Positions 32,784-40,802 of a stretch of DNA of 64,000 nucleotides are shown here, piece after piece. The stretch comes from Rubrivivax gelatinosus IL144 (lineage in GTDB: Bacteria > Pseudomonadota > Gammaproteobacteria > Burkholderiales > Burkholderiaceae_C), in assembly GCF_000284255.1 (NCBI RefSeq), contig NC_017075.1, positions 1,426,001 to 1,490,000 on the forward strand, in the 5' to 3' direction. Each line of letters opens with the position of its first letter. The stretch's first letter is position 1. The notes under the pieces were generated by a model. The model was not told the DNA's origin. It saw only the letters and a program-made list of their open reading frames with translations, and searched no databases. The position numbers were made by a program, and so were the translations under genes.

Positions 32784-33533
32784 ATGAATTTCTCGCCTTC
32801 TCCGCCGCTGACACCGTTGCCCGCGCTCCACACCACGCTCGCGGGGGGGGGCTGGGCGGTGCTCGATGCCGGTGCATTCACCGAACTGGTGCGGCAGCCG
32901 CTGTCCGCGATGCAGGCTCTGCAACCGGCCTGGGAAACGCTGCCGCCCGATGCGCACCTGCGCGACGGCGGCCGCTACCGTCGCCGTCGCCACGGCTGCT
33001 TCGTCGTCGACGACGGTCGCGTCGAGGCCGCGCCGCCGCGCGCGCACTGGCAGCCGGTGGCCTACAACGCGCTGCATGGAGGTTTCGAGCGCTGGTTCGA
33101 GCCCTTGCCGGCGGAGTGGGCGAGCGCGCCTGCCTGGCCGGCGCTGCTGGCGGCGCTGGCCGGCGTGGCGACGCGGCTGCGTGGCGAGCGCCGCTGGTAC
33201 GTCGAGGCGCATCCCTTCCGCATCGACACCACCGACGGCATCGGCCGGCCGACGCCCGAAGGCGCGCACCGCGACGGCGTCGACCTGGTCGCCGTGATCC
33301 TGGTCGCGCGCCACGCCGTGCTCGGCGGCGAGACGCGGGTCTTCGACGCCGCCGGCGCCCAGGGCGTGCGCTTCACGCTGGCCCAGCCCTGGAGCGTGCT
33401 GCTGCTCGACGACGAACGCGTGATCCACGAGAGCACGCCGATCCGGCCGCGGCAAGCCGGTGCACCGGCCTGGCGCGACACGCTGGTCGTGACGCTGCGT
33501 CGCGGCGGCTTCCAGGGGCCCGACGGGGGCTGA
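32784..33533 (+). CDS. 2-oxoglutarate/Fe(II) dioxygenase of the BsmA / isoleucine-hydroxylase type
   Basis: A 249-residue protein of the 2OG-Fe dioxygenase family that includes BsmA and L-isoleucine 4-hydroxylase. Iron ligands appear as HxD in EGAHRDGVDLV and the distal His in DDERVIHESTPI. An Arg downstream (TPIRP) fits 2-oxoglutarate binding. The substrate may be a free amino acid, by family analogy. A run of nine G at 32853-32861 lies at codons 24-26 of the reading frame, so the gene may be prone to frameshift. The ATG at 32784 is the first good start; no strong ribosome site is seen. Confidence 0.82.
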   Translation: MNFSPSPPLTPLPALHTTLAGGGWAVLDAGAFTELVRQPLSAMQALQPAWETLPPDAHLRDGGRYRRRRHGCFVVDDGRVEAAPPRAHWQPVAYNALHGGFERWFEPLPAEWASAPAWPALLAALAGVATRLRGERRWYVEAHPFRIDTTDGIGRPTPEGAHRDGVDLVAVILVARHAVLGGETRVFDAAGAQGVRFTLAQPWSVLLLDDERVIHESTPIRPRQAGAPAWRDTLVVTLRRGGFQGPDGG

Positions 33534-33613
33534 TCGATCCCGCCGGCGGCGTTAAGCTGCGCCCGCCGCGGCCACCCGCCGCGGCGAATGCCGCGAAACG
33601 ATCACGAATCCCG

Positions 33614-35101
33614 ATGGCCGAACCCGACAAGACCCCCGACCCCGACAAGACCCCCGACCGCCGCCACCGCGAACGCGTCGAACAGCTCGTCGCGCGCCCG
33701 CCGGTGCGTGCCTCCGGCTCGCTGACGCTGGCCGCCCGGCGCCTGGACTACGGCGTCAGCGCCGAGTTCATCCCGGTGTCCGGCGAAGGCTTCGACGCCG
33801 CGCTGGCCGAGTCCCAGGCGGCGGTGATGACCACCGCCTACCAGCTGCGCGACGCCGCCGCCGGCACGCGCCCGGTGTGTTTCGCCTTCAACGGCGGGCC
33901 GGGTTCGGCCTCGATCTGGCTGCACCTGGGCGCGCTGGGCCCAAAGCGCCTGGTCGTGCCTTCCGACGGCAGCATGCCGGCGCCGCCGTACGCGGTGGCC
34001 GACAACCCGCTGAGCTGGCTGGAGCACTTCGACCTTGTCTTCATCGACCCGCCGCACACCGGCTGGTCGACGACCGCCGGCGAAGAGGTGCGCAAGAAGA
34101 TGCTGTCGGTCGACGGCGACGTGAAGGCGCTGGCCGAGGTCGTGCGCACCTGGCTGACGCGGCACCGCCGCTGGGGCTCGCCGGTCTACCTGGCCGGCGA
34201 GAGCTACGGCACGACACGCGGCGCGGCGCTGGCCGACAAGCTGCTGGACGGCGGCGTCGCGCTCGCCGGGCTGGTGCTGGTGTCCTGCGCGATGGACCTG
34301 CAGAGCCTGTCCTTCGACCCGGGCAACGACCTGCCTTACGCGCTGTACCTGCCGGCCTTCGCCGTCGTCTCGCAGTACCACGGGCTGCTGAAGGGGCCGC
34401 TCGCCGCTTCGCGCGAAGCCGCGCAGGCGGCGGCCGAGGCCTTCGTCGACGAGGACTACGCCGCCGCGCTGCTGGCCGGCGCGCGGCTGTCGGACAAGCG
34501 CCGCGCCGCGGTGGCGCGCCGCGTCGCCGAACTCACCGGCCTGCCGCGCGAGCTGGTCGAGCAGAAGAACCTGCGCATCGCCGATGTGGACTACTTCTTC
34601 GAGGCCATGTGGCCGCAGGGGCGTCAGGTCGGCCGTCTCGACGCGCGCGTAACCGTGCCGATGGCCGCGCGCCGCAGCCGCGACTGGGAGTTCGACCCCG
34701 GCATCGAGGCCATCGCCGCGCCGTACACGATGGCCGCGATGGCCTACTTCGGCGAACTCGGACTGGCCACCGAGCAGCGTTACGAGACCCTGTCGCACGA
34801 GGCGCACCGCGCCTGGAACTGGAACCGCGGCGACGCCCAGGGCAACGCCTACGCCAGCACCAGCCGCGACCTGGCGCGCGCGCTGCGCCGCAACCCGCAG
34901 CTCAAGGTCTTCGTCGCCAGCGGCCGCTACGACCTGGGCACGCCGTACAGCGCCAGCGACTGGTCGCTGGCCCAGCTCGACGCGCCGCCGGAGGTGCTGG
35001 CACGCATCGAGCATCACTACTACGATGCCGGGCACATGATGTATACCCGGGAAGAGGACTTGACCAAACTCAAGTCCGACATCGCCCACTGGCTTGGATG
35101 A
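33614..35101 (+). CDS. Serine carboxypeptidase-like peptidase, family S10
   Basis: A 495-residue S10 peptidase with the oxyanion-hole motif NGGPGSAS (about residue 94), the nucleophile in GESYGTTRGA (about 199), Asp in SGRYDLGTPY (about 443) and His in DAGHMMY (about 475). No signal peptide is visible, so it may be cytoplasmic. The N-terminus has a tandem repeat of 18 bases (33623-33658, residues PDKTPD twice). The stop at 35099 is followed closely by the phosphofructokinase gene, suggesting co-transcription. S10 in bacteria usually cleaves C-terminal residues of peptides. Confidence 0.88.
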   Translation: MAEPDKTPDPDKTPDRRHRERVEQLVARPPVRASGSLTLAARRLDYGVSAEFIPVSGEGFDAALAESQAAVMTTAYQLRDAAAGTRPVCFAFNGGPGSASIWLHLGALGPKRLVVPSDGSMPAPPYAVADNPLSWLEHFDLVFIDPPHTGWSTTAGEEVRKKMLSVDGDVKALAEVVRTWLTRHRRWGSPVYLAGESYGTTRGAALADKLLDGGVALAGLVLVSCAMDLQSLSFDPGNDLPYALYLPAFAVVSQYHGLLKGPLAASREAAQAAAEAFVDEDYAAALLAGARLSDKRRAAVARRVAELTGLPRELVEQKNLRIADVDYFFEAMWPQGRQVGRLDARVTVPMAARRSRDWEFDPGIEAIAAPYTMAAMAYFGELGLATEQRYETLSHEAHRAWNWNRGDAQGNAYASTSRDLARALRRNPQLKVFVASGRYDLGTPYSASDWSLAQLDAPPEVLARIEHHYYDAGHMMYTREEDLTKLKSDIAHWLG

Positions 35102-35108
35102 TCGCCCC

Positions 35109-36173
35109 ATGCACATCGGAATCCTGACCGGCGGGGGCGACTGCCCCGGCCTCAACGCCGTCATCCGCGCGGTGACGCTGTCGCTGATCAACGAATGCGG
35201 TGCCAAGGTCACCGGCATCGAACGCGGCTTCCTCGGCCTGCTGACACGTTCGTCGCGGCCGCTGGACACCGCCGCCGTCGCCGGCATCCTGGCCGAAGGC
35301 GGCACGATCCTCGGCACGCACAACAAGTGCGACCCGTTCCACTACTTCGGCGCTGCCGGTGCCGACAGTTCCGCCGCGGCGATGGACTACGTGCGCGAGC
35401 TGGGCCTGGACGCGCTGGTCGCCATCGGCGGCGACGGCACGATGGCCATCGCGCACAAGTTCGAGGCGATGGGCCTGCCGGTCGTCGGCGTGCCCAAGAC
35501 CATCGACAACGACCTGTTCTGCACCGAACGCACCTTCGGCTTCGACAGCGCGGTGGCCGTCGTCGCCGAGGCGCTGGACCGGCTGGCGACCACCGGCCGC
35601 AGCCACGGCCGGGTGATGATCGCCGAGACCATGGGCCGCTACGCCGGCTGGATCGCGCTCGAAGGCGGCATGGCCGGCGGCGCCGAGGTCATCCTGATCC
35701 CCGAGATCCCGTTCAGCGTCGAGGCCGTGGCCGAGCGCTGCCGCGAGCGTGCCGCGCACGGGCTGTCGACGATCATCTCGATCGCCGAAGGCGCCGCGCC
35801 CGAGGGGGGCGGTCTGACCATCCAGCGCACGATCGCCGACAGCCCCGACCCGCTGCGCCTGGGCGGCGTCGGCAACTGGCTGCAGCAGCAGCTGGAGCCG
35901 CTGGTCGACTGCGAGGTGCGCACCACGCTGCTGGGCCACATCCAGCGCGGCGGCTCGCCGACGCCCTTCGACCGCGTGCTGGCCACGCGCTTCGGCTACC
36001 ACGCGGCGCAGCTGGTCGAGGCCGGCCAGTTCGCGCGCATGGTCGCGCTGCAGGGCGACGCCGTCGTCAGCGTGCCGATCTCCGAGGTGGCGGGCAAGAA
36101 CCGCCTCGTGCCGCGCGACCACGAGCTGGTGCGCGCCGCACGCGGCATCGGCGTCTCGCTGGGCGAGAAGTAA
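35109..36173 (+). CDS. 6-phosphofructokinase (ATP- or PPi-dependent)
   Basis: A 354-residue phosphofructokinase starting MHIGILTGGGDCPGLN. The phosphoryl-donor loop is G107-G-D-G-T111, and the catalytic block is P129-K-T-I-D-N-D135. GGDG favours ATP, whereas Lys in the PKTIDND block is typical of PPi-dependent and group III enzymes, so the donor is uncertain. The substrate-binding blocks AETMGRYAGW and LGHIQRGGSPTPFDR are present. The gene begins 7 bases after the S10 stop and abuts the convergent cupin gene with no gap. It catalyses the committed glycolytic step or its reversible equivalent. Confidence 0.92.
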   Translation: MHIGILTGGGDCPGLNAVIRAVTLSLINECGAKVTGIERGFLGLLTRSSRPLDTAAVAGILAEGGTILGTHNKCDPFHYFGAAGADSSAAAMDYVRELGLDALVAIGGDGTMAIAHKFEAMGLPVVGVPKTIDNDLFCTERTFGFDSAVAVVAEALDRLATTGRSHGRVMIAETMGRYAGWIALEGGMAGGAEVILIPEIPFSVEAVAERCRERAAHGLSTIISIAEGAAPEGGGLTIQRTIADSPDPLRLGGVGNWLQQQLEPLVDCEVRTTLLGHIQRGGSPTPFDRVLATRFGYHAAQLVEAGQFARMVALQGDAVVSVPISEVAGKNRLVPRDHELVRAARGIGVSLGEK

Positions 36174-36650
36174 CTACAGCAGCCGGTGCAGATCGGGCGC
36201 CAGGCGCCCGATCGCCGAACGCAGCGCGGCGTCGTCGCGGCCGAAGCCGAAGTCCTCGAACTCGAAGCCCGGCCCGACCGTCGCGCCGCAGTAGGCGAAC
36301 TCGCCCATCGGCTCGGCGGTCTGCCACCAGTCGGCCGGCACGACGTGGCGCCGGCAGTCGGCGTCGAGCACGACCTGCTCGATCGTCTGCAGGTCCGGCG
36401 ACAGCTGCCACAGCGCCAGCGGCCCGCCTTCGAGCAGGTGCCAGACCTCGCAGGAGCGCACCCGGTGCCAGGCCGAGCGCTCGCCGCGCACGAGCAGGAA
36501 GTCGATCGTCGTCAGGCCGCGGCGCTCGCCGCGCGCCGTGGCCACAGTCTGCTGCGAGCGGTAGAGCTCGGCGTAGTGGCCGCCTTCGGGGTGAGGCTTC
36601 AGCTTCAGCCGGTCGATCAGCGCCTGGGCGCGTTCCGGCAAATCGCTCAT
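36174..36650 (-). CDS. Cupin family 5 (DUF985) protein
   Basis: A 158-residue beta-barrel cupin with the DUF985 pattern LKPHPEGGHYAELYRS near the N-terminus and SAWHRVRSCEVWHLLEGGPL in the middle. Histidines in the second block could bind metal. Family members have no assigned reaction; some yeast relatives act on NADPH or sugar-like compounds. The ATG overlaps the stop of the short-chain dehydrogenase gene, so the two are co-translated. Its stop adjoins the phosphofructokinase stop. Confidence 0.87.
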   Translation of the reverse strand: MSDLPERAQALIDRLKLKPHPEGGHYAELYRSQQTVATARGERRGLTTIDFLLVRGERSAWHRVRSCEVWHLLEGGPLALWQLSPDLQTIEQVVLDADCRRHVVPADWWQTAEPMGEFAYCGATVGPGFEFEDFGFGRDDAALRSAIGRLAPDLHRLL

Positions 36651-37384
36651 GCGTCCCTCACGTCGGCCACCGGCTGGTGGCCGAAGTCGGCGCGGTCCAG
36701 GTAGCGCAGCAGCTTGGCGGCCGCGGTCTCCGGGCTGTCGAGCATGCCGCCTTCGTGCAGGCCGACGAAGCGGCTGCGGTCGGTGAAACGTGTCGGGTCG
36801 GCACTGCGCAGCTGCACCTGCATGTCGGTGTCGATGACGCCCGGCGCCAGCGAGACGACGCGCGCGCCGTTGGGCCGCGCCGCCTCTTCGAGCGCGATCG
36901 CCCGCGCCAGGTGGTCCATGCCGGCCTTGGCGGCGCAGTACGAGGCGCTGCCGGCCATCGCGCGCCGGCCCAGGCCGGAAGACACGAACAGCAGCTTGCG
37001 CGGCACCTGCCACGACGCGGTGGCGCGCAGGAAGGCCGAGGCCAGCAGCATCGGCGCCTCCAGCCCGACGCGCAGCGCGTGCGAGAGGTCGGCCGCACCG
37101 ACCTCGCCCAGCGGCGCGAGTTCGGAGATCACGCCGGCGTTGTTGACCAGCGTGACCGAGGCCAGCATGCCCGGGTCCTGCGCGCCCAGCCAGGCCGCCA
37201 GGCGGCTGGCCGCCGGCGCCGGGTCGGCGAGGTCGACGGTCCAGGCGATCAGCGCCGGGTGTTCGAGCGGCGGTGCACGCCGCGCCAGCGTCAGCACGCG
37301 GTCGCCGCGGTCCAGCAGCTGGCGCACCAGCGCGAGGCCCAGCCCGCGCGAGCCGCCGGTGACGAGGGTGAGGGAGGTCTTCAT
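36647..37384 (-). CDS. Short-chain dehydrogenase/reductase
   Basis: A 245-residue classical SDR. The NAD(P)-binding motif TGGSRGLGLALV is at about residues 9-20, NNAG at about 88 and the active-site YxxxK in SYCAAKAG, with a catalytic Ser in LFVSSGLG. It resembles sepiapterin reductase or YueD benzil reductase, which reduce vicinal carbonyls using NADPH; the true substrate is unknown. It overlaps the cupin gene by four bases and diverges from the next gene by 25 bases. Confidence 0.88.
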   Translation of the reverse strand: MKTSLTLVTGGSRGLGLALVRQLLDRGDRVLTLARRAPPLEHPALIAWTVDLADPAPAASRLAAWLGAQDPGMLASVTLVNNAGVISELAPLGEVGAADLSHALRVGLEAPMLLASAFLRATASWQVPRKLLFVSSGLGRRAMAGSASYCAAKAGMDHLARAIALEEAARPNGARVVSLAPGVIDTDMQVQLRSADPTRFTDRSRFVGLHEGGMLDSPETAAAKLLRYLDRADFGHQPVADVRDA

Positions 37385-37409
37385 CGCTTCGAGCATACTG
37401 GCGCCGCCC

Positions 37410-38138
37410 ATGAATCGTGTCCTGAAAAGCCCATTCCTCGTCGCGTTGCTGGCCGGCCTCGTGATCCTCGTCTTGGCCTTCGTGCCCGCGCTCTGGCAGG
37501 TGTTGCGCGGCACCGCCTCGGCCCCCGTGTCCTCGGCCGACACGCCCTGGAGCATCGCCGCACGCGGCGACGGCGTCGCCGCCTTCGGCCTGCAGCTGCC
37601 CGGCAGCACGCTCGCCGACGCCGAGCGCCGCTGGGGCGAAGACCTGCAGCTCGCGGTGATGGCCGAGACCGGCCAGGCCGGCGCGCTGGAAGGTTATGTC
37701 GAACGTTTCGAAGCCGGCGGCGTCGGCGGCCGGCTGCTGCTGACCACCGCCTTGCCCGAGGCCGAACTGCAGCGCCTGCAGCAGTCGGCCGCCGAGCGTG
37801 AGCCGGCCGGCGGCACGCTGTGGCGCTACCGGCTGCGGGCGTCCGAACGCAAGGCGATGGGCGCCACGCCGCTCGTCGGCCTGAGCTTCATCCCGGCGGC
37901 CAACCTCGATGCGCAGACGCTGCGCCAGCGTTTCGGCGAGCCCGACGAAATCATCGCCCCCGGTGGCCGCCTCGAGCACTGGCTGTACCCGGCGCGCGGG
38001 CTGGCGATCGCCGTCGACGCCGAGGGCCGCGAGCTGCTGCAGGTCGTCGCGCCGGCCGACTTCGAGCGCCGGCTGCGAGCGCCGCTCAAGACAGCGGTTT
38101 CGGCAGCGGCTTCGCCTGCAGCATCGGCCCCACGCTGA
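37410..38138 (+). CDS. Membrane-anchored hypothetical protein
   Basis: A 242-residue protein with one N-terminal hydrophobic segment (about 9-32) and the rest predicted periplasmic. No signature I recognise. Conserved-looking pieces include the PWSIAARGDGVAAFGLQLPGST region and FGEPDEIIAPGGRLEHWLYP, which suggests a folded domain. It overlaps the convergent flavin reductase gene by 53 bases at the 3' end. The C-terminus ends in an Ala/Pro/Ser tail, typical of disordered ends. Confidence 0.7.
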   Translation: MNRVLKSPFLVALLAGLVILVLAFVPALWQVLRGTASAPVSSADTPWSIAARGDGVAAFGLQLPGSTLADAERRWGEDLQLAVMAETGQAGALEGYVERFEAGGVGGRLLLTTALPEAELQRLQQSAAEREPAGGTLWRYRLRASERKAMGATPLVGLSFIPAANLDAQTLRQRFGEPDEIIAPGGRLEHWLYPARGLAIAVDAEGRELLQVVAPADFERRLRAPLKTAVSAAASPAASAPR

Positions 38139-38670
38139 AGAACGCGCCACCGGCGACGTGGTGGATCGTGCGCAGGGCTTCGTGCCCGGGCGCGAAGCTC
38201 CAGCGCCCGCCCTGGAACACCCGCGCGTCGGCCTGCGCCGCGACGACCTCGGCGAGGAACAGGTCGTAGGTCTGCTCGACGTGCGGCTCGCGCAGCAGCC
38301 GGCATTCGAGCCAGCCGACGCAGCCTTCGACCAGCGGCGCGCCGGTCGTGCGGCCGGCGAAGACGCCCAGGCCGTAACGCTCGAACTTGTCGACGCCGTC
38401 GTGGCCGCTGGTGTTGCCCACCGTCACCGTGGCGTCGGCCAGCGCGACGCAGGGGATGTTGAGCGCGAACTCGCCGGCGGCCTCCAGCAGCGTGCGCGTG
38501 AACGTGCTCTTGTCGAGCACGACGGCGACCTTGGGCGGGTCGAAGTCCAGCGGCATCGCCCAGGCCGCGGCCATCACGTTGCGGCGGCCGCCGTGGGCAG
38601 CGCTGACCAGCACCGTCGGGCCGTGGTTCAGCAAGCGGTAGGCGTGTTGGAGGTCGACGTCCTGTTTCAT
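38086..38670 (-). CDS. Flavin reductase / FMN-binding split-barrel protein
   Basis: A 194-residue protein of the flavin-reductase-like domain family. Blocks include NHGPTVLVSAAHGGRRNVMAAAW, FDPPKVAVVLDKSTFTR and GVGWLECRLLREPHVEQTYDLF. Members bind FMN and reduce flavins with NAD(P)H or serve as two-component monooxygenase partners. No obvious monooxygenase is next to it. Its last 53 bases overlap the convergent gene. Confidence 0.85.
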   Translation of the reverse strand: MKQDVDLQHAYRLLNHGPTVLVSAAHGGRRNVMAAAWAMPLDFDPPKVAVVLDKSTFTRTLLEAAGEFALNIPCVALADATVTVGNTSGHDGVDKFERYGLGVFAGRTTGAPLVEGCVGWLECRLLREPHVEQTYDLFLAEVVAAQADARVFQGGRWSFAPGHEALRTIHHVAGGAFFSVGPMLQAKPLPKPLS

Positions 38671-38681
38671 CGTCTCGGGCT

Positions 38682-39314
38682 TCAGAAGTCGGGCGCACGC
38701 TCGAACTCGAGGCGCTCGCCGGTGACGGGATGCGGGAAGGCCAGGCGCGCGGCGTGCAGCAGCAGCCGCGGCGCCGCGGCGGCGAGTTCGGGCGGCGCGT
38801 AGAGATCGTCGCCGAGCATCGGGTGACCGATCGTCGCCAGGTGCAGGCGCAGCTGGTGCGAGCGCCCGGTGACCGGTTCCACCTCGACTCGCGTGCGGCC
38901 GGCGGCCACGTCGCGCGAGAGCACGCGCCAGCGGGTCAGCGAGGGCTTGCCGCGCTCGTGGCAGACCATTTGCCGCGGCCGGTTCGGCCAGTCGCAGACC
39001 AGCGGCGCGTCGACTTCGCCGGCGTCGGCGGCGATCAGCCCGGCGACGATGGCGACGTAGCGTTTGTCGACGCGGCGCTCGGCAAACGCGATCGACAGCG
39101 TGCGCTGCGCCGCCGCGCCGCGGCCGTAGACCATCAGCCCCGAGGTCGCCATGTCCAGCCGGTGCACGGTCAGCGCGTCGGGCCAGCGCGCCTGGGCGCG
39201 TGCGACCAGGCAGTCCTGCTTGTCGGGGCCGCGGCCGGGCACGGCCAGCAGCCCGGCGGGCTTGGCCAGCACCAGGCAGGACTCGTCGGCGTACAGGCAA
39301 TCGGGCGTCGGCAT
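38682..39314 (-). CDS. rluA: Pseudouridine synthase RluA
   Basis: A 210-residue RluA-type synthase. The catalytic Asp is D54 in VHRLDMATSGLMV, and the diagnostic CDWPNRPRQMVC and ITGRSHQLRLHL-type segments match E. coli RluA, which modifies U746 of 23S rRNA and U32 of some tRNAs. The ATG at 39314 is taken because it begins MPTPDCLYADES just before the core. It ends 12 bases before the flavin reductase gene starts and is divergent from rsgA across a 342-base gap. Confidence 0.93.
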   Translation of the reverse strand: MPTPDCLYADESCLVLAKPAGLLAVPGRGPDKQDCLVARAQARWPDALTVHRLDMATSGLMVYGRGAAAQRTLSIAFAERRVDKRYVAIVAGLIAADAGEVDAPLVCDWPNRPRQMVCHERGKPSLTRWRVLSRDVAAGRTRVEVEPVTGRSHQLRLHLATIGHPMLGDDLYAPPELAAAAPRLLLHAARLAFPHPVTGERLEFERAPDF

Positions 39315-39437
39315 CGGCCGCGAGCATAACGAGCGCCGTGGCGTGCACGCCGCAGCCGGGTGCGCCTGGGTTGACGCATCCAGAGCGCTCGGCGCACAGT
39401 GCGCGGCTGCTATCCACTCGCCACACAGGAGGCCGCC

Positions 39438-39488
39438 ATGGAACATCGGGACCTTGCCGTTCACGGCCTCCGCCGCGCCGCGCGCTGA
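39438..39488 (+). CDS. Possible 16-residue leader peptide upstream of rsgA
   Basis: A near-perfect ribosome site (CAGGAGG, about six bases from the ATG) precedes MEHRDLAVHGLRRAAR and a TGA at 39486. A seven-pair hairpin GCCCGGC/GCCGGGC lies downstream at 39510-39526. The gap 39315-39656 holds no other gene I can support; TTGACG at 39371-39376 might be a -35, but no good -10 follows. The frame is short, so it may be a translation leader or a remnant. Confidence 0.35.
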   Translation: MEHRDLAVHGLRRAAR

Positions 39489-39656
39489 CGCGCGTTCCCT
39501 GGATCTCCCGCCCGGCCACGCCGGGCTGCTGAAGTCCTCCGCCCGCCGGCCCCCGGCGCGCCGACAGGCCCTTCCCCATCGAGCCCCGCCCGGCCTCATG
39601 CGCTGGCGGACCGATCACGCGCGGCCCTCGGCCGCGCCACGGGACTTCAGTTCATC

Positions 39657-40736
39657 ATGTCTTTTGTTTCCCCGTACGAGAGGCTGCAGGCCATCGGCCT
39701 GACGCCGCAACTGCTTTCTTCCCTGCCGTTTCCGCCACCCGAAGGCGAAGCCGCGCTGATGCGCGTCGCCGAGGTGCACCGCGACGGCCTCGTGCTGCAC
39801 GACGGCGAGTCCACCTCGCCGGCACGCACCCGCCCGGCGCTGATCCAGGCGCTGGCCTCGGAGGCCGACGCGCTGGCCGTCGGCGACTGGGTGCGCGCCG
39901 AGCGCAACACCTTCGGCGAGTGGTGGGTCGACGCACGCGTGCCGCCGCGCACGCAGCTCGCGCGCCGGCTGCACGACGGCCGCGAGAAGGTCGAGCGGGT
40001 CGTGCTCGCGAGCAACGTCGACACCGCGCTGCTGGTCATGGGACTGGACCACGACTTCAACCTGCGCCGGCTGGAGCGTTACCTGGCGCTGGTGCGCCTG
40101 GCCGGTGTCGGCGCCGTGGTCGTGCTCAGCAAGGCCGACCTCTGCGTCGACCTGGGCCGGCGGCTGCGCGACGCGCAGACGCTGGCGCCGGCCGGCGTCG
40201 GGGTGCTGGCGCTGGACTCGCTGCACGACGACGTGCCGTCACAGCTCGCGCCCTGGCTCGCGCCGGGGCAGACGCTGGTGCTGCTGGGCTCCAGCGGCGC
40301 CGGCAAGAGCACGCTGGCCAACGCCTTGTGCGGCGAGGCCGTGGCGGCCACCGGCGGCACCCGCCGCGGCGACGGCCGTGGCCGCCACACGACGACGGTG
40401 CGCACGCTGCACCCGCTGCCCGGCGGCGCCTGCATCGTCGACACGCCGGGGCTGCGTTCGCTGCGCCTGGACGGCGACGCGGGCGACGTCGCCGGCGCCT
40501 TCGACGACATCGCGGCGCTGGCCGCCCAGTGCCGCTTCCGCGACTGCCGCCACGAGGGCGAACCGGGCTGCGCGGTGCGCGGCACGGTCGCGCCCGAACG
40601 GCTGAAGAGCTTCGGCAAGCTGGTGCGCGAGGCCCAGCGCGACTCGATGAGCGCGCTGCAGCGCCGCGAGCAGGTTGCGCAGTGGAAGGCGCGCAGCCGC
40701 ATCGGCCGGGCGAACATCCGTGCCAAGCGCGGCTGA
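39657..40736 (+). CDS. rsgA: Ribosome small subunit-dependent GTPase A
   Basis: A 359-residue circularly permuted GTPase acting in late 30S subunit maturation. An OB-fold region precedes the G domain. The G4 motif SKADL comes before the P-loop GSSGAGKST at residues 211-219, as expected of the permuted order; G3 is DTPG. The C-terminal zinc knuckle is CRFRDCRHEGEPGC. It is close to the E. coli length. The ATG at 39657 has no obvious ribosome site, in contrast to the small frame upstream. Confidence 0.96.
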   Translation: MSFVSPYERLQAIGLTPQLLSSLPFPPPEGEAALMRVAEVHRDGLVLHDGESTSPARTRPALIQALASEADALAVGDWVRAERNTFGEWWVDARVPPRTQLARRLHDGREKVERVVLASNVDTALLVMGLDHDFNLRRLERYLALVRLAGVGAVVVLSKADLCVDLGRRLRDAQTLAPAGVGVLALDSLHDDVPSQLAPWLAPGQTLVLLGSSGAGKSTLANALCGEAVAATGGTRRGDGRGRHTTTVRTLHPLPGGACIVDTPGLRSLRLDGDAGDVAGAFDDIAALAAQCRFRDCRHEGEPGCAVRGTVAPERLKSFGKLVREAQRDSMSALQRREQVAQWKARSRIGRANIRAKRG

Positions 40737-40802
40737 TCGGCTTGCGCTCAGGCCAGTGCCGGGCGCACAGTGGGCCGTCGCCACCGCCCGGGAGCCCGGC
40801 CC

